This document shows, piece by piece, positions 1 through 12,391 of a stretch of 64,000 nt of DNA. The DNA comes from Pelecanus crispus (lineage: Eukaryota > Chordata > Aves > Pelecaniformes > Pelecanidae). The translations under genes were made by a program, and so were the position numbers. The DNA is taken from NCBI RefSeq assembly GCF_030463565.1, contig NC_134646.1, positions 66,357,710 to 66,421,709 on the forward strand, in the 5' to 3' direction. How positions within the stretch are numbered: the stretch's first letter is position 1; each line of letters begins with the position of its first letter. The notes under the pieces were generated by a model, which was not told the DNA's origin, searched no databases, and worked only from the letters and a program-made list of their open reading frames with translations.

Positions 1-54
1 CCAACTATTTAAGCACTAATTTATATGTACAGAAAGAAAAATAAGTACCTGCAG

Positions 55-559
55 TGCCAAATATGAGGATGGGGATGGATGCTACCTCAACAAAACCAAA
101 AGAAAAAGGAAAATGCCATTGCAACAGCTCTCTGCTGCCAGCCATAGCAAAATAGAGCGGGTGAGAAGCAGCAGCTCTTCTGCCAACTTAATGGCCAAGA
201 AACTTGTCATCCGCATGTTGATGGTGATAGTGATTTTGTTTTTCCTTTGCTGGACTCCCATCTTCAGCGTCAATGCCTGGCGCGCGTTTGACACCACTTC
301 AGCAGACCAGCGTCTCTCAGGAGCTCCTATCTCCTTCATCCACTTGTTGTCCTACACTTCTGCCTGTGTGAACCCCATCGTATACTGCTTTATGAACAAG
401 CGTTTCCGCATGGGTTTTCTATCCACTTTCACCTGCTGTGCAAAGCAAAAGCCCCCTGTGATACGTGGAGAGGTTGGTGATGAAGAGGAGGGGAAGACAA
501 CAGGGGCTTCACTCTCCAAATGTTCTTACACGCACATGAATGCATCTGCACCCCCCTGA
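55..559 (+). CDS. CCKAR: CCKAR terminal coding exon (cholecystokinin A receptor, C-terminal part)
   Basis: This exon encodes the C-terminal 167 residues of the cholecystokinin type A receptor, a plasma-membrane class A GPCR that couples CCK binding to Gq signalling. Upstream exons lie outside the window. An AG acceptor at 53-54 follows intron sequence, and the frame opens as (S)AKYEDGDGCY, matching the end of intracellular loop 3 in mammals. Seen in order: the basic, Ser-rich end of loop 3 (SSSSSANLMAKK); TM6 with the FLCWTP core; the NAWRAFD segment, which keeps the Asn and Arg known in human CCKAR to contact CCK; TM7 with NPIVY (the NPxxY motif); MNKRFR at the start of helix 8; a Cys pair suitable for palmitoylation; and an acidic then Ser-rich tail ending in a TGA stop at 557-559. 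The tail is the most diverged part. CCKBR is less likely because loop 3 and the tail match CCKAR. Confidence 0.97.
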
Positions 560-1161
560 GCTGCGTCAGAAGAGGCAACGAGTGGCCTACAGATATTCAA
601 GTATCTATCATCTGGTCTTGGAAAGTGACTGTGGCATCAGCTGAACATGCTTTAGTTCTGAGGTAATGAAACACTTCAGCTGACGGTAAATGCAGTGAGA
701 ATTTTATGGGAAATGGATGCTATCACTGTCTGAGCTTTATATCACTTTCCCTTCGAAAGTACAAAGGAGGAAGAGGGCTCTTTGAAGATAAGGGACTTTA
801 GAAGAAGCCTTAGAAGATGCTCTATTTGTCATAAATTCTCCTGTAAAAATTTGTGTCCTTTACATCAACAGTTTCGCTCAGTTTTCGGCTGCAGTTTTGA
901 GTATCTCTTAAAATTTCCAAGATGCTAATAGATTCTCCTCAAACATGAATACATGTATTGCAGTCTTCACTTCGAGATCTATGCCTCATAATCAAAATCT
1001 TTCAGTTACATTTGTAGCATTTTTTCACATTATTTTAGCTGAGTGTGTTGAGATCATTTTGGTGTCACAGTCAATTAAAACAAGAATTTTGGGGTGGGGA
1101 GAACGGGCTTGTCCATGTGAAAATAATGCTTTTAAGTAAAATAATTTCATCTTTTTTTTTT

Positions 1162-1167
1162 AATAAA
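1162..1167 (+). terminator. Candidate CCKAR polyadenylation signal, proximal
   Basis: An AATAAA hexamer lies about 600 bases after the CCKAR stop codon. It is preceded by a T-run and followed within 20-35 bases by the G/T-rich stretch TTTGTGACCTTGTGG, a normal downstream element. I infer that it is the main or first poly(A) site. Confidence 0.6.
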
Positions 1168-1259
1168 ATGAAAACAAATATTTGTGACCTTGTGGATGGA
1201 ATGCATTCTTCACTTAGGCAATAACCTAAATTAACATAATTTAATGTATTTTTGGTTTA

Positions 1260-1265
1260 AATAAA
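1260..1265 (+). terminator. Candidate CCKAR polyadenylation signal, distal
   Basis: A second AATAAA lies about 100 bases after the first, with a GTGGCTTTCTTCTGTG element about 25 bases downstream. Either or both may be used. Confidence 0.45.
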
Positions 1266-2174
1266 CCCCATAGAACAAGCACAAAAAAGTGGCTTTCTTC
1301 TGTGCAACTGCAAGCACCCACACGTGCAAGTGGCAGGGTCTTAGGTGAGCCCCAAAGGCTCATGCGGAAATTGTCACACTGGGAAGCACAGGGATAAGTA
1401 CTTGGGATAAAGGCAAAGAGGTGATTTTACAAAAGACATAGGACGATGCCACGGTAGTCATACATTTCACAAATATATACACAGTCACTCCTGGCATGGT
1501 ACTGCCTACATGGAAATGGAAGCCATTGGACGTAGAAAGGCAGAAACAGCAGACACAATAAGCCAAGGCTAAAAGACCTTGTCAGAAAATACAGTTTTTC
1601 TAAACTGTGGAACAACTATTTTCTCCAACTACACATATTTGTAAACAGACCTAACACAGAAAAAAATCCTTTGAATGATGTAATTATTGGTGTTTTATTG
1701 AGCAAGGAATCCAGTCTCTTTCCTGTTCAGTGCACAGGTGAGTGTGGGTGTTCAGGTCATGCCCTTTGCTCTGTGGAGCTCAGCAGGAGAAGTTATATCA
1801 TTTATTTTGTTTTGTGAAAATATCCTGTTGGATAAAAAAATTGTTGGTAGACAGAGATTAAATTTGAGCACAGTGTGGAATGTAGATGTGGATATTAAAT
1901 ATAACCCCTCTCAAGGTTTTTAATCAGGAAAATCTGATCTCTTTACAGAATGATTTTAAATTGGAAATACAGTTTGAGTTCCAGGCACCCAGATGCATGT
2001 TCTGCACTCAGTTATTGCCTGAAGTGGTTTACCCGTACAACTTAGCACACAACCTTGGCTATTATTTTTTTTGCATCCAGCTTGTCCACAGACAGGAAAT
2101 TAAAAAAAAAAAATTCTAAACACTATTTATGCAAAATCCATAGAAACAATGTTTTGCCTGCCACATTATAAAGT

Positions 2175-2197
2175 AGCACTGTTCCTGGAACAGTGCT
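2175..2197. repeat. 23 bp near-perfect palindrome with STAT-type core
   Basis: Two perfect 11-base arms (AGCACTGTTCC / GGAACAGTGCT) flank one central T. The centre TTCCTGGAA fits the TTCNNNGAA pattern bound by STAT and BCL6 proteins. The palindrome is seen directly; regulatory use is only inferred. Confidence 0.6.
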
Positions 2198-3499
2198 GAG
2201 ACTACTGACATTGATCTGACCTTTTGCAAATACCCACCAAATTAAATTACAGGATTTAATTCAAAACAATGACATAAAAATTTTACTACACTTAAGGATG
2301 CAGGATAAGACCCTCTACAAACCTGTCCTGCATGCTGAAACTGAAGGAACAAACTTAGCTGCTTTTGCATTTGTGTAGAACAGTGAGAGCAGAAAAAAAA
2401 ATTGTGAAGTATTTTATGCCATTTGAAAGTCTGGCTTTATTATAGGACATAGTTTAAAAATTGTTGTTTGAGTAAAACAGAAATAACATGTTTTAATAAT
2501 ATATTGGATGTGACTATTGCTGACTATGCACTGTACAGCGAGACAGCCTACTTCGTAGCTCTGTATGCACTTTAAAAGACAAATTCCTTTTTGTAGATGT
2601 AGATTCTCCGGTACCTGCAGAGCCTGCGTAGCAGTACGTGCACTGCTCACCTGCTCCCACTGATTTAGTTCGAGGATAGTGGTTTCAGATGAAAGGCAAA
2701 AGCTCTTTTCAACAATGCCTTAATCAGATCACAGCCCCCCGTGGCCTCCAGTACCTGTTGCTGAAAGGAGCAGAGCCTCTGATTGATTCCCCACTCGTAA
2801 CTATCAGGGAGCACCATTTGGAGGTGATGAAGTGAGGGAGGCAGGAGAAGAAGATCCTGATGGAGTGGTGGTTGGGCGACAGTGAGGGAAGGGTTAGAAA
2901 TGCGCCAGAACGGACACGCTTCCTTCTGTCCAAGGCTCGGCTGTGCATGTGTCACTCTTCCCCTCCATTGCCCCCTACGCACCTTTTTTGTTTTTAAACC
3001 AACACATTAACTCTTTGGCCAAGTTCCCAAAGTCATGAGCTTTAAGCCAAATTCCAGCAAGGAGCCGGAATTAAGTTTTTAAAATGCAATATTGCAATCC
3101 AGTCATTTTGTCTTCTCCTGCCCTGGTCTCCTAGCACAGGAAATTTCAGCCTTTCTGCAACCTGCATGCATCTTAATGCCATTTTCCCTGACCGGTGCAT
3201 TGCAGAAATCATTCCTGGCTCCGAATATTGCCCTTTCATTGGAATCCTTCCAGCACCTTTAATTCAGGTACTGCTGTTAGTGGAAATGTATCTTCAATGA
3301 TAAACATGGGTGGAATTAACGTATCAAAATCAAAGAGCCCATGAAGTCTCCTTTTTTAACATTAGTTTATAGGGGTTGGAGGGAGAAATCCTATCCTAAA
3401 AGTCTACTTCTACAATGGCCAGTGCCTAAAGGCAAACTGTTTCCCAGATGTAGCTGACAAATGGCAAACCAATAAATTTCAGGTGTATAATGCCCATAA

Positions 3500-3740
3500 A
3501 TCTCTGAAGTCTTTCCCTTCTTCCCTTTTCTCCCCTGACTCCTGGGTTTTTTTCTCCCTTTGTCTTTCTCTTATCTCTTTCAGCTGCATGGCACCATCTT
3601 TTTTTCTTCAGTATCCTTCCCGGTCTCTAGGTTACTTTCCCCCACCAACAATTGCTAGACTTTTTTTTTCCTCTTTGACAGGTTTATTTTCCTTCCCAGA
3701 TTTACTTTCCCAGAAAGCACGCTCATCTTCATTTTCCCCT
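3500..3740 (+). repeat. Pyrimidine-rich low-complexity stretch
   Basis: About 240 bases dominated by C and T, with repeated CTTTC/TCCCTT blocks, just left of a CR1 fragment. The open frame across it is a composition artefact (Ser/Phe/Pro/Leu-rich) and is not called a gene. Confidence 0.6.
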
Positions 3741-3900
3741 ATCATCTCTGGTTGACAGACTCCTGAAACACATTGCTCCAAGCAATATATCCTCCCCCAC
3801 AAGGCAGCAGTTCTGCAATCGCCTCTTACAGCCCTACCTCTGAGTTCACAGAGCATCTCTCTTGAACACCGGCTCCTGGCATGCTCAAACAAGCAGGATA

Positions 3901-4336
3901 TCATAGAATCATAGAATCATTTATGTTGGAAAAGACCTTTAAGATCATCCAGTCCAACCATTAACCTACACCACCAAGTCCACACTAAACCAATCAAGGG
4001 AAGACTAGACTAATCCATGTCCCAAAGTGCCACGTCTACCCGTTTTTTGAACACTTCCGGGGATGGTGACTCCACCACCTCTCTGGGCAGCCTGTTCCAA
4101 TGCTTGACCACCCTTTCCATAAAGAAATTTTTCCTAATTTCCAACCTAAACCTCCCCTGGCGCAGCTTGAGCCCATTTCCTCTCGTCCTATCGCTAACTA
4201 CATGGGAGAAGAGACCAACCCCCACCTCACTACAACCTCCTTTCAGGGAGTTGTAGAGAGCGATAAGGTCTCCCCTCAGCCTCCTCTTCTCCAGGCTAAA
4301 CAACCCCAGTTCCCTCTAACAACCCCAGTTCCCTCA
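3901..4336 (-). mobile_element. CR1 LINE fragment, 5'-truncated
   Basis: On the - strand this is a 3' fragment of a CR1 non-LTR retrotransposon. The 3' end is the typical repeated ATTCTATG octamer (seen on + as ATAGAATCATAGAATCA at 3905), preceded by the conserved CR1 3' UTR. An intact frame over 4010-4303 carries the end of the reverse transcriptase ORF, with the recognisable blocks [32 protein letters not shown] and EVFKKR. The element is cut off at its 5' side near 4317, where an 18-base piece is duplicated. It lacks the catalytic RT core and endonuclease, so it is dead on its own. Confidence 0.93.
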
Positions 4337-5280
4337 ATATATACTAGTTCATAAAACAAAACCGTAGCACTAAATAACGTCCAAGCCCTCCTTTGCTACT
4401 TCTGTCATTGTTTCTTGCAACCTCTATTATTAGGGTACACTTTAAGACAGATGCCTAAAATTCTGCTAAATACAGCACTTTTGGGGCATCAAATGAAGGA
4501 TATATTTCACTGCTGCCAAGGCAAAAGACAGGTGCTCTGAATGAAAAGTGGCATGTGGATTTAGAACTGCAGGCACTAAAGGTTTATGCCCCCCTTCATG
4601 AGTTGTGGCCCCTTTTCCGATGGCACCAAGCCCTTCTTGGCAAGGTGGGGAGGCTGCCCGGGGTCCCGCCTGCTCCTCCATCCCCTCCTGCCCCTCCTGT
4701 CTCCAAGCCCAGGGGTGTTGCAACCCGTGTTCACACATTGTGGCTTGTCACGACACTTTTCTGGCTTGGAATAGATTCTTTCAGGATCAGATGATGCTGA
4801 AATACTACAATGCAATACAGAAATATTGCGGCCAAAGCATGTCAAATAAAAACACACTGACACAGTTTCTAACAGCATTCAGCAGGATTTCCCTTAAAAG
4901 CAGGCACTTGCTCAGACCACACACACAACCATACCAAGGCAGAAGGCTGATCTGAAGATAGCTGCCTTTTGCAGGACCTCACAGATAGAGGCTGCCAGGA
5001 AAATCTGGATGAACAACTGTGTAGTGCAGGGTATAGCACTGCTAGTGTTTCTGAATCAAAGCTAATCTACGGTCAGATATACTCATACTATGCACAGAGC
5101 AGAATGTGGTAGGCATTAACTAACTGCAGTCAAACCATCTTGTAATCTTATGATTGCAATGGTGAACACAGTTTTTTAAACTTTTTTTTTTTTTCTTCAT
5201 GAAGCATTAATCTTGGAAGTATTCGTTTAGAAGCTGAGAGGATTTTGATAGCTACTCATCTCCTTTATTTTCTCAGATAC
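4337..5280. other. Intergenic DNA between CR1 fragment and solo LTR
   Basis: No gene recognised. A somewhat GC-richer patch at 4580-4720 gives overlapping open frames on both strands (Pro/Ser-rich one way, Gly/Glu-rich the other), none resembling a known protein. A T-run is present at about 5181-5195. Confidence 0.55.
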
Positions 5281-5823
5281 TGTACTGATTTTGGCTGGGG
5301 TAGAGTTAATTTTCTTCACAGTAGCTAGTATGGGACAATGTTTTGGATTTGTGCTGGAAACAGTGTTGATAATTCAGAGATGTTTTAGTTACTGCTGAGC
5401 AGTGCTTACACAAGAACTTGGGAGGGGACACAGCTGGGACAGCTGACCCCAACTGACCAAAGGGGTATTGCACACCATATGATGGCATGCTCAGCATATA
5501 AAGCTGGGGGAAGAAGAAGGAAGCGGGGGGAACACCTTGGGAGCAATGGTGTTTGTCTTCCCAAGTCACCGTTATGTGTGATGGAGCCCTGCTTTCCTGG
5601 AGATGGCTGAACACCTGCCTGCCGATGGGAAGCAGTGAATGAATTCCTTGTTTCGCTTTGCTTGTGTGCACGGCTTTTGCTTTACCTATTAAACTGTCTT
5701 CATCTCAACCCATGAGTTTTCTCATTTTTACTCTTCTGATTCTCTCCCCCATCCCACCAGGGGTGGGGCAGTGAGCGAGTGGCTGTGTGGGGCTTAGTTG
5801 CCGGCTGGGGTTAAACCACAACA
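5281..5823 (+). mobile_element. Solo LTR of an endogenous retrovirus (ERVL-like), copy 1
   Basis: A 543 bp solo LTR starting TGTACTG and ending CCACAACA (TG...CA termini). The flanks are GATAC on the left and GATAG on the right, a 5 bp target duplication with one change; 5 bp is typical of class III (ERVL) elements. Internal LTR signals: a TATAAA box at 5497-5502 and ATTAAA at 5688-5693, followed by the T-rich U5. There is no internal viral gene on either side, so it arose by LTR-LTR recombination. The first ~220 bases and last ~120 bases match copy 2 at 47099, but the part downstream of the TATA box differs. Confidence 0.9.
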
Positions 5824-6158
5824 GATAGCTATTTTTCCATAGCTGATGATTTTTTAAACAAATCAAGATACACAAACTAAGAGTGTCTTCAGATTCAAGG
5901 ACTGTACTTACTTTCTCTTCCATTTCTCAGAACTTTGATAAACATGCCTCTTTTTCTCCTCAGTCTAAATTGAATGTATGCTGAGCTAAACTTAGGGTTC
6001 CTAGTGGCAAAAGATGCTTATTCTCAAGAGGAAAGTGAAGAAAGATAAAACTTAATGGCTTTGAGTAAGGATTATATGAAAGGAGAGGCTGTAATCTTTT
6101 TCTTACAGCATCAGGGTGGTAGAGAGTATAAAAAAACAGTTGGGATGTTTTGGGTTGG

Positions 6159-6187
6159 GTTTGTTTGTTTGTTTGTTTGTTTTTTTC
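6159..6187 (+). repeat. (GTTT)6 microsatellite with T tail
   Basis: Six uninterrupted GTTT units followed by extra T residues. Confidence 0.9.
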
Positions 6188-9058
6188 CCCCACAAAATAT
6201 GTTGGTCTTCCATTTAAAATATGACACAGACCAACCAAATCACACTTCACTCAGGTGTGCATGTGGGTCAGCAGTTTGCTCACCCTCCAACCATAGTTCT
6301 ATCCATTTTTCTGTATACATTATTCATTTCTGTGAAACAGCTCCAGCTTTTTATGCACAATCTGTCCCTGGCTCTTCTCTCATCAGTTACATCCACATCA
6401 TAGTAATGCATACCTTAAAGATGCCAGAATTTCTAAGTGGTTTATAAAAAGACCTATTTCTAGCATTACTTCTTTATTTTTTCCTTCTGCAATACTTGTT
6501 AGGCTGCCTTGGGTACCTACCGAAGGAAAAAAAAAATGCAAAGGAAACGTTCATGAATTGTAAAGGTCCTGCTTTGCTTGCCTAATGGCAAATCATCCCT
6601 GCTAGGAGTTATTTGTCTGAATCTCTACAGATAATTGTGGCATGAAGAGTTTTCTTTGGCTTCCGCTCCCAGTTGTGTCCAAAAAGCGCTAATTTTGAGC
6701 TACTGAGATGTCAGTTGTCCACTGTACTCTGAGTCAAGAACAAAACATCTTCATTAGCATGAGCAGGTTGCAAACATCAAGTAGGAATCAACCCCTATGG
6801 GGTAAACACCATTTAATTGATTTCCTGCTATTTTTGCAGTTATTAAAAATTTTAAAAATATCTCCTGATAGAAGGAAGAAATGCAACTTATATACCAAGG
6901 TTGATTTAAAACACTGGACAAATCACTGCATTGCTCCTGTGGACGTTGTACAAATACCAGTGTTACAAAACAAGCATGAAGAACAGTTACATGTACAGAA
7001 CCTAAATCCATAGGAAAGACGGGGGCCTGCTCATGCTCTTGGCTTGCTGTCAGAACCTTTTTTTTTTATTTTATTAAACGGACAGTGGCTCAGGGCCTTG
7101 TTCTGAGAATATTTAGGAACTGATAAGAGACCTCATTCATGAGCAAGCGAAGAATGACACACAGAGGTGAAACCACAGGGGCAACCGCAATAAACAGATG
7201 ACAATACCTAGGAGAGAACTGGCCAGCCAACTGGGAACACTGCATTGACTCTTACAAACCTGCTATGGGCCTTCTAACACCCGAGATCTTCAGGATTTCA
7301 TAGCTAAACTGAAGGTAGATGCAGAGTAACCACAGCTGCTTCCTTGCTCTGAAACTGGCTCAAAACTCCGTCCACATCCCTGTGGTGGCATCTGGCAGTG
7401 TTGCTGTGACTGGCTTGCTATTATTGTAAAGGAATATAAGTATAGTAATGTCATCCAAGACACTCTGTCTTTGGAGTTGCTTTTTCTGGTGGCTTCCCAA
7501 AAGATGGTCCTGCCACAGTCCACATGCAAGTAGGAAAAATAACACTACAGTTATGGCACCAAAACTAATTCATTGTATCAGAGAGGGCACAGCTGCTGCT
7601 TCTGCTGAAAACCCAACCTTATGTTCCTTCCAGCTTTCCAGGGTGCTACGACTAATTTAACGCACCTCTGATCATCTGACAGGGAAGGACAGAGGGCATC
7701 GCCGGATGAGGAGGCTGCCATGTCTTGAAGACAAAGGGCTTTTTATTTGCAGTCCAGATGTGGTCAGTGTTCAGCTGAGTTACAAGAAAATCAGCAGCGA
7801 CTAAAGCAAATTTTCAGCATTAAGACAAGTTCTCACAGTGGATTTTTAGCAAGAAGAAAGTTCTGCTGATATCAAAGTCCTTGCTTCGCTGGGATTGCAG
7901 ATCTAGGAAAAGGATCCAGAAAACATATCTCAGTGCCCTTGTGTTTATTAAATAGGAAACCTGTTTAAATAGTGTCAACTGACTGAAGCAAAACAATACA
8001 GTCCAGGAGAGACTGTCAGGCATAGCTGTGTGTTCCCTGGTATTTTTCAAGCATTTTTTTCCTTTTGTATTTATTTCCTTCCTTTTTTCAAGCAGTGAAA
8101 ATAAAAGCTGGTGGAAATTCAAAGAACATTTATTGAACAAGACATCAAATGTTTATTAACATCCAATGTGACTCCTCTGCTGCACTAATTTGTCAAATAT
8201 TTATTAAAACTGGGATAGACTTTCTTTGCTACACACTGAAGCCAAGACTGACAAGCCTGCAATTACAGAGGCTGCATAGAGAGGGAGAGGGGGAGAAAGA
8301 GAGCGCAAGCTGCAGGTGTACAGCTTTGTCCTATATCGCTTTTGTGAGATTTGTGTGAGATTAATGAGACTGATAGAAGAGTGAATATTTAGAAAGACGG
8401 TGACTGAAGGCAAAGCTGAATCCAATGCACTTGCAGCTGGAAACGTGGTTCTACAGAGCCCAAACATAGGGCTGGGAGAGGAATGGAAGGGGAGGCAAAC
8501 AGGAAATATTTTGGCCTTGTAGAGTGGGGGAAAAAATTATAATAAGGAGGAAAGGACAATGTGATCTGATCTGCCGAGAGAGAAAATCAATGCAAACACT
8601 TTTTGCTTTTGGATTGTCAAGACCCTTTTGAGAGCAAGAGAAAAGGCAGCTGTGCCCTGTATGTGAAGGAGGCACGTGGGGGGCAGCCAAACGTTTGCCT
8701 AGGCAGCAAGATGGAAGGAAAATCAAACTTCATTTTGGGTGCAAAAGCACTTGTTTTAGGCAAGGTTGAAAGTACAGATTTGAAAGGAAAACAACCATTC
8801 TGGAATGAATTTCTTTTCTACAGGCTTTGCATAGGGTTTTGCTGCTGAAGGGATTCTGACAGCAGGACAGACCAGGCAAGCAGAGCTGGGGGTCTCTGCA
8901 GCGTGCCCCGAGCAGAGAAGCCAGATGGAGAAATGCTCTCAGGGCCGCGGAGAACCTGCTGCACACAAAGTACTACCAGCAAGCAGAGCGTGCTGTATCA
9001 CACCTGTACGAATCGGGCATCTCTCACGTGAGGAGTTTAGACTACACTGCCACAATAT

Positions 9059-9100
9059 CGTTATGTTCTAGTCTAGCTGACAGGTTAAGAGAACATAACG
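9059..9100. repeat. Inverted repeat, 11 bp perfect arms
   Basis: CGTTATGTTCT at 9059-9069 and its exact reverse complement AGAACATAACG at 9090-9100 are separated by 20 bases. A further three bases pair outside the arms after one mismatch. A stem-loop is possible; no function is evident. Confidence 0.75.
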
Positions 9101-12100
9101 CTATGTTCCTCTGCCCCCAAAGCCTAATACCCCAGAACACGGCGCATCCATGGGACCTACTGAGAGCCGCACCTCCGGGTCTTGTCCACCAGCCAACACA
9201 GACCTCAGCTCCACTCCCACTGGCATGGTAGGAGGCAGCCTACAGGGACCCTACAATCCACCAGACAGAGCTAGAAGTGGCAAAGGTTTCAGAAACCATA
9301 AAAACCAGTTGCATTCAGGCAAGTAGAAGAACAAGTACCTAAATAAGCTAGGGGCTATTTAAAAAAGAAACAGAAAAACCCCCACAACCAACCCCTTCCT
9401 CCCCCCGCCCCAAACTGTGGTGCTTGCATTTAATATTTACCAGTAACTGAAACAGTCTACTCTTCACTAGCATCCTGCAAACGAACTTAAAAAGAGTGGT
9501 ACTCTCTGCTAGGAAGAAATAGGTATTGCCTCTCCTTCCCCATCTCCAGCTCAGCTTTTGCTAAAGCTGTTTTTCACCACAGAGCTTCTGTGTCCTCATT
9601 CTGATGGCTGACAGCAGCAGTCTGTTACGCATCTTGGTGCTACCAATTGGCTTCGCTAGATAATAATTTCCAAAACTACGTGTCTGCTTAGACTACAATG
9701 CCTTGTACATTCAATTATTCTCCTAACTCTACCAAGAGCAACATGTTTCTAAATTAATATAAACTTACCAAAATGCAATTTTGTAACTGATTCATGTTGC
9801 ATCTGCGCTTCCTCCAAATTTAGTTTGAATAATGTTTTCTAATCTGCTGCTACATAAAACAAACTGAAGAACTTTTATATTATTTCCATATGCCTGTGGG
9901 CTCAAATGTAGCCATCTGTGCAACTTCAGGCTCTGCTTCTGAGCCAAGAATTGTTATTTACTTACATTTGTCCTTGGTCCTCTCTAGAGGAACATAGTTG
10001 TGCAAGTGCTTTTGAGTACTTTTCTTTGTCTGTGAGACTCTCTCCACCTGTGTGATCAGTTATCATAGATAGCAGTCGGAAGGGCTTTTGAAGAAGGCAC
10101 ACTTGGAAACACCTGCTTTTTAGTTACACGATCAAGTAACTTTACATTCACTTTTTTTTTTTTTTTTAAAAATACTGCAAAATTTCATATCTGGCTTGAG
10201 TTCCCTTTACTTTGTTTCATAGCTTTAACATGAACCTTTCTCTTTCACCTCCTATGACTGATCTCTAATTCTGGCAATTCCCCTTTTCCATGTGGAGTAT
10301 GTCAGATCTAACACTCTCACACACAGGTCACCAACAAAACTATTTTGTTTTGTATCCAGAAAATTAAAGCAATTTTTGATTGCTCCTCCTGGTCCATTTT
10401 GGTTGGCTTCATCAAACTCTAAGGTTAGTTTTATTAATATTTCAGGATTTCCATGTCCTCTCTGACAAGTTACCTTTCGAAAATGTTGGACCATCTTGCA
10501 CATTTTGGTTTCTTGCATCTGGGCCCTTCAGCTCTTTCCATGGTGTGAAGCGAGATGTGACGACAAATCTACCTCCTATGGAGTGGCCTACCAATGGCAC
10601 TGAAAATAAGGGGAGACACAGATGTACTTTCCAGATTTCACTCTTTACAATACCATTTTAAGGAACTGACAGCACATATATACTTATTGCTAAGGAAGGT
10701 GGAGTTTTGTGCAGCAAGGCAAGAATGGATTAAAATTTTTGGCACCTGGTAAAGTAGGAGCAGCATTCTCAGGCCACTGAATGAGTACGTAGATTGTGTC
10801 TGTACTGAAATAAGAGCAAACTAGCTTAAAATGTAGACATTCAAATGTCTTTTGGCCTGGGTGAGTGCATGAGGTAGTTTACACCTGCAACAGAAATCTT
10901 CAGAAAGGGGTACATCTTGCAAGAAATGGTCTAAATAAAGGTGCAGAATACCTGAGGTGCTACTGCTGACTTGGAAACCTGGTATACTTCATTAGCTAGT
11001 TCTGCTTCAAACCCAGTCTGGGATCAGTCCCATCCAATCCTGTTTGTTCCCGAACAGCAGCTGCTGCAAACAATTTGGGCCTTACTTTTGCAGATTCTGT
11101 TGTCATCAATGAGAGTTTGTCTGGATAAGGATGTCAGAACAAAGCACAACTCCCCTTTTCTCTGCGTATCCGAGAAGAGATTGCGTATTTATTTTCAAGT
11201 GTTTGTTTCCATTGGTCTTAAATACATCAGCCCAGAATCCTACTCAGCTGTGTCCAGTGGGACTTCGAGTTCTGAGCCTGAACACCCATGCAAGGGAGGG
11301 TGGTGTGGGGCTGGGGCTTGGGAGGGCACCGGAGGCTGAGTCTCCATTGAGCCAGCTGAAGTGCAGGCTGGTTTTTGTTTCCCCCCCGCCCCCCTCCAGG
11401 TTATTTAGAGCAGATAGAACAGCTTTAGTGTTGTAGTAAGGTGCAGGAGGGTTTGTATCGTTTACAAGAAAACAATTCTTCTTTCACCTTCCTAAAGAAT
11501 TGAAGTTTTAGCTCTGCCTCTAAGCTGAGATTCCTGCATCTCTCCACTCAGAAACTCGGCTGATTACCAGGCTGACTTATTTAGATGGCTTAGCAAGTAG
11601 AAACCCAGCACGACTGGCATATTTCTCATCAAACAACAGCCAGCAGGGGTTTTCTGGGCAGCAGCTACAGTTCGAAGTCCAGTAGCCCGCAGTTTCCCTT
11701 ATGCACAAATCCATTCTTATCCCTTGCATTTTTGTCTATGGTCTGCTGTGCCCAGATCCTTATCAAGGACCTGAAAGTACCGAAGGAGGTGGTTCTTTAG
11801 CATCCTCCGTTAACATGACTTTGCTTTTCATTTGTGCACATCAAATCTTTTGTATTTCTCCATCTCAGGGATAAAATTCACTCCTTGAAGAACTTTACAG
11901 TTCAACTTCAACTGTGAAGTTAGGTGAAGTGAGAGTTCATCAGGAGCTTTCCTATTAAATTACCTAATCAAAAACTTTTTGATGGAGATGAGCCAGTCAG
12001 AGTGAACCCTTTTTGACAGGGAGAAAGCTTCCCTAGTCCAAAACAGAATTTCTGATTTAAGATGAGAGAGAATCAAGTTTTAGTTCGCCCTGTTCCTGCT

Positions 12101-12364
12101 TCAGAAAAAGGATTTAAACCTCAGTTTGCTCCATTCCAGGTGAAATGGACCCACTACACAGTTACAGACTTTACAGCCTACCTGGCCTGGGGTTTTATCA
12201 ATGCCTATAAACTATTCTTAATTGGAAAAACAGGGAAAACAGGTCATAAATCCCTAGAGAAACGATTACCGTACTTCAGTGGGATGCAAGAGAGCTACTC
12301 ATGTCCCCACTTTGCATCCAAAGCAAGTATCTTGGCCAGACTTTTTTTTCCCCACCTTTTCCAC

Positions 12365-12391
12365 TTTTTTTTTTTTTTTTTTTTTTTTTTT
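12365..12391 (+). repeat. T27 homopolymer
   Basis: Twenty-seven consecutive T residues in intergenic DNA. No AATAAA-type hexamer lies just upstream on the complementary strand, so nothing here suggests a retroposed tail. Confidence 0.9.

Larger units (their letters stand above)
560..1285 (+). other. CCKAR: CCKAR 3' UTR (probable extent)
   Basis: AT-rich non-coding sequence follows the CCKAR stop codon. The end is inferred from two AATAAA hexamers about 100 bases apart, each followed by G/T-rich sequence. The short open frames here have no recognisable protein similarity. The exact cleavage site is not visible from sequence alone. Confidence 0.6.
1286..3900. other. Intergenic DNA 3' of CCKAR, no gene recognised
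   Basis: No open frame here resembles a known protein. Contents seen: a 23 bp palindrome at 2175-2197 and a pyrimidine-rich stretch at about 3500-3740. The rest is unremarkable single-copy-looking AT-rich DNA. Confidence 0.6.

Noticed and set aside
3483..3755. 90-residue Ser/Phe/Pro-rich open frame
   Set aside because: It lies on a pyrimidine-rich low-complexity stretch; composition explains it.
4010..4303. 97-residue - strand open frame as a gene
   Set aside because: It is the end of the CR1 reverse transcriptase ORF inside a truncated repeat, not a host gene.
12365..12391. T27 as a retroposed poly(A) tail on the - strand
   Set aside because: No AATAAA-type hexamer is seen at the expected spacing on the - strand, and no source sequence was recognised.
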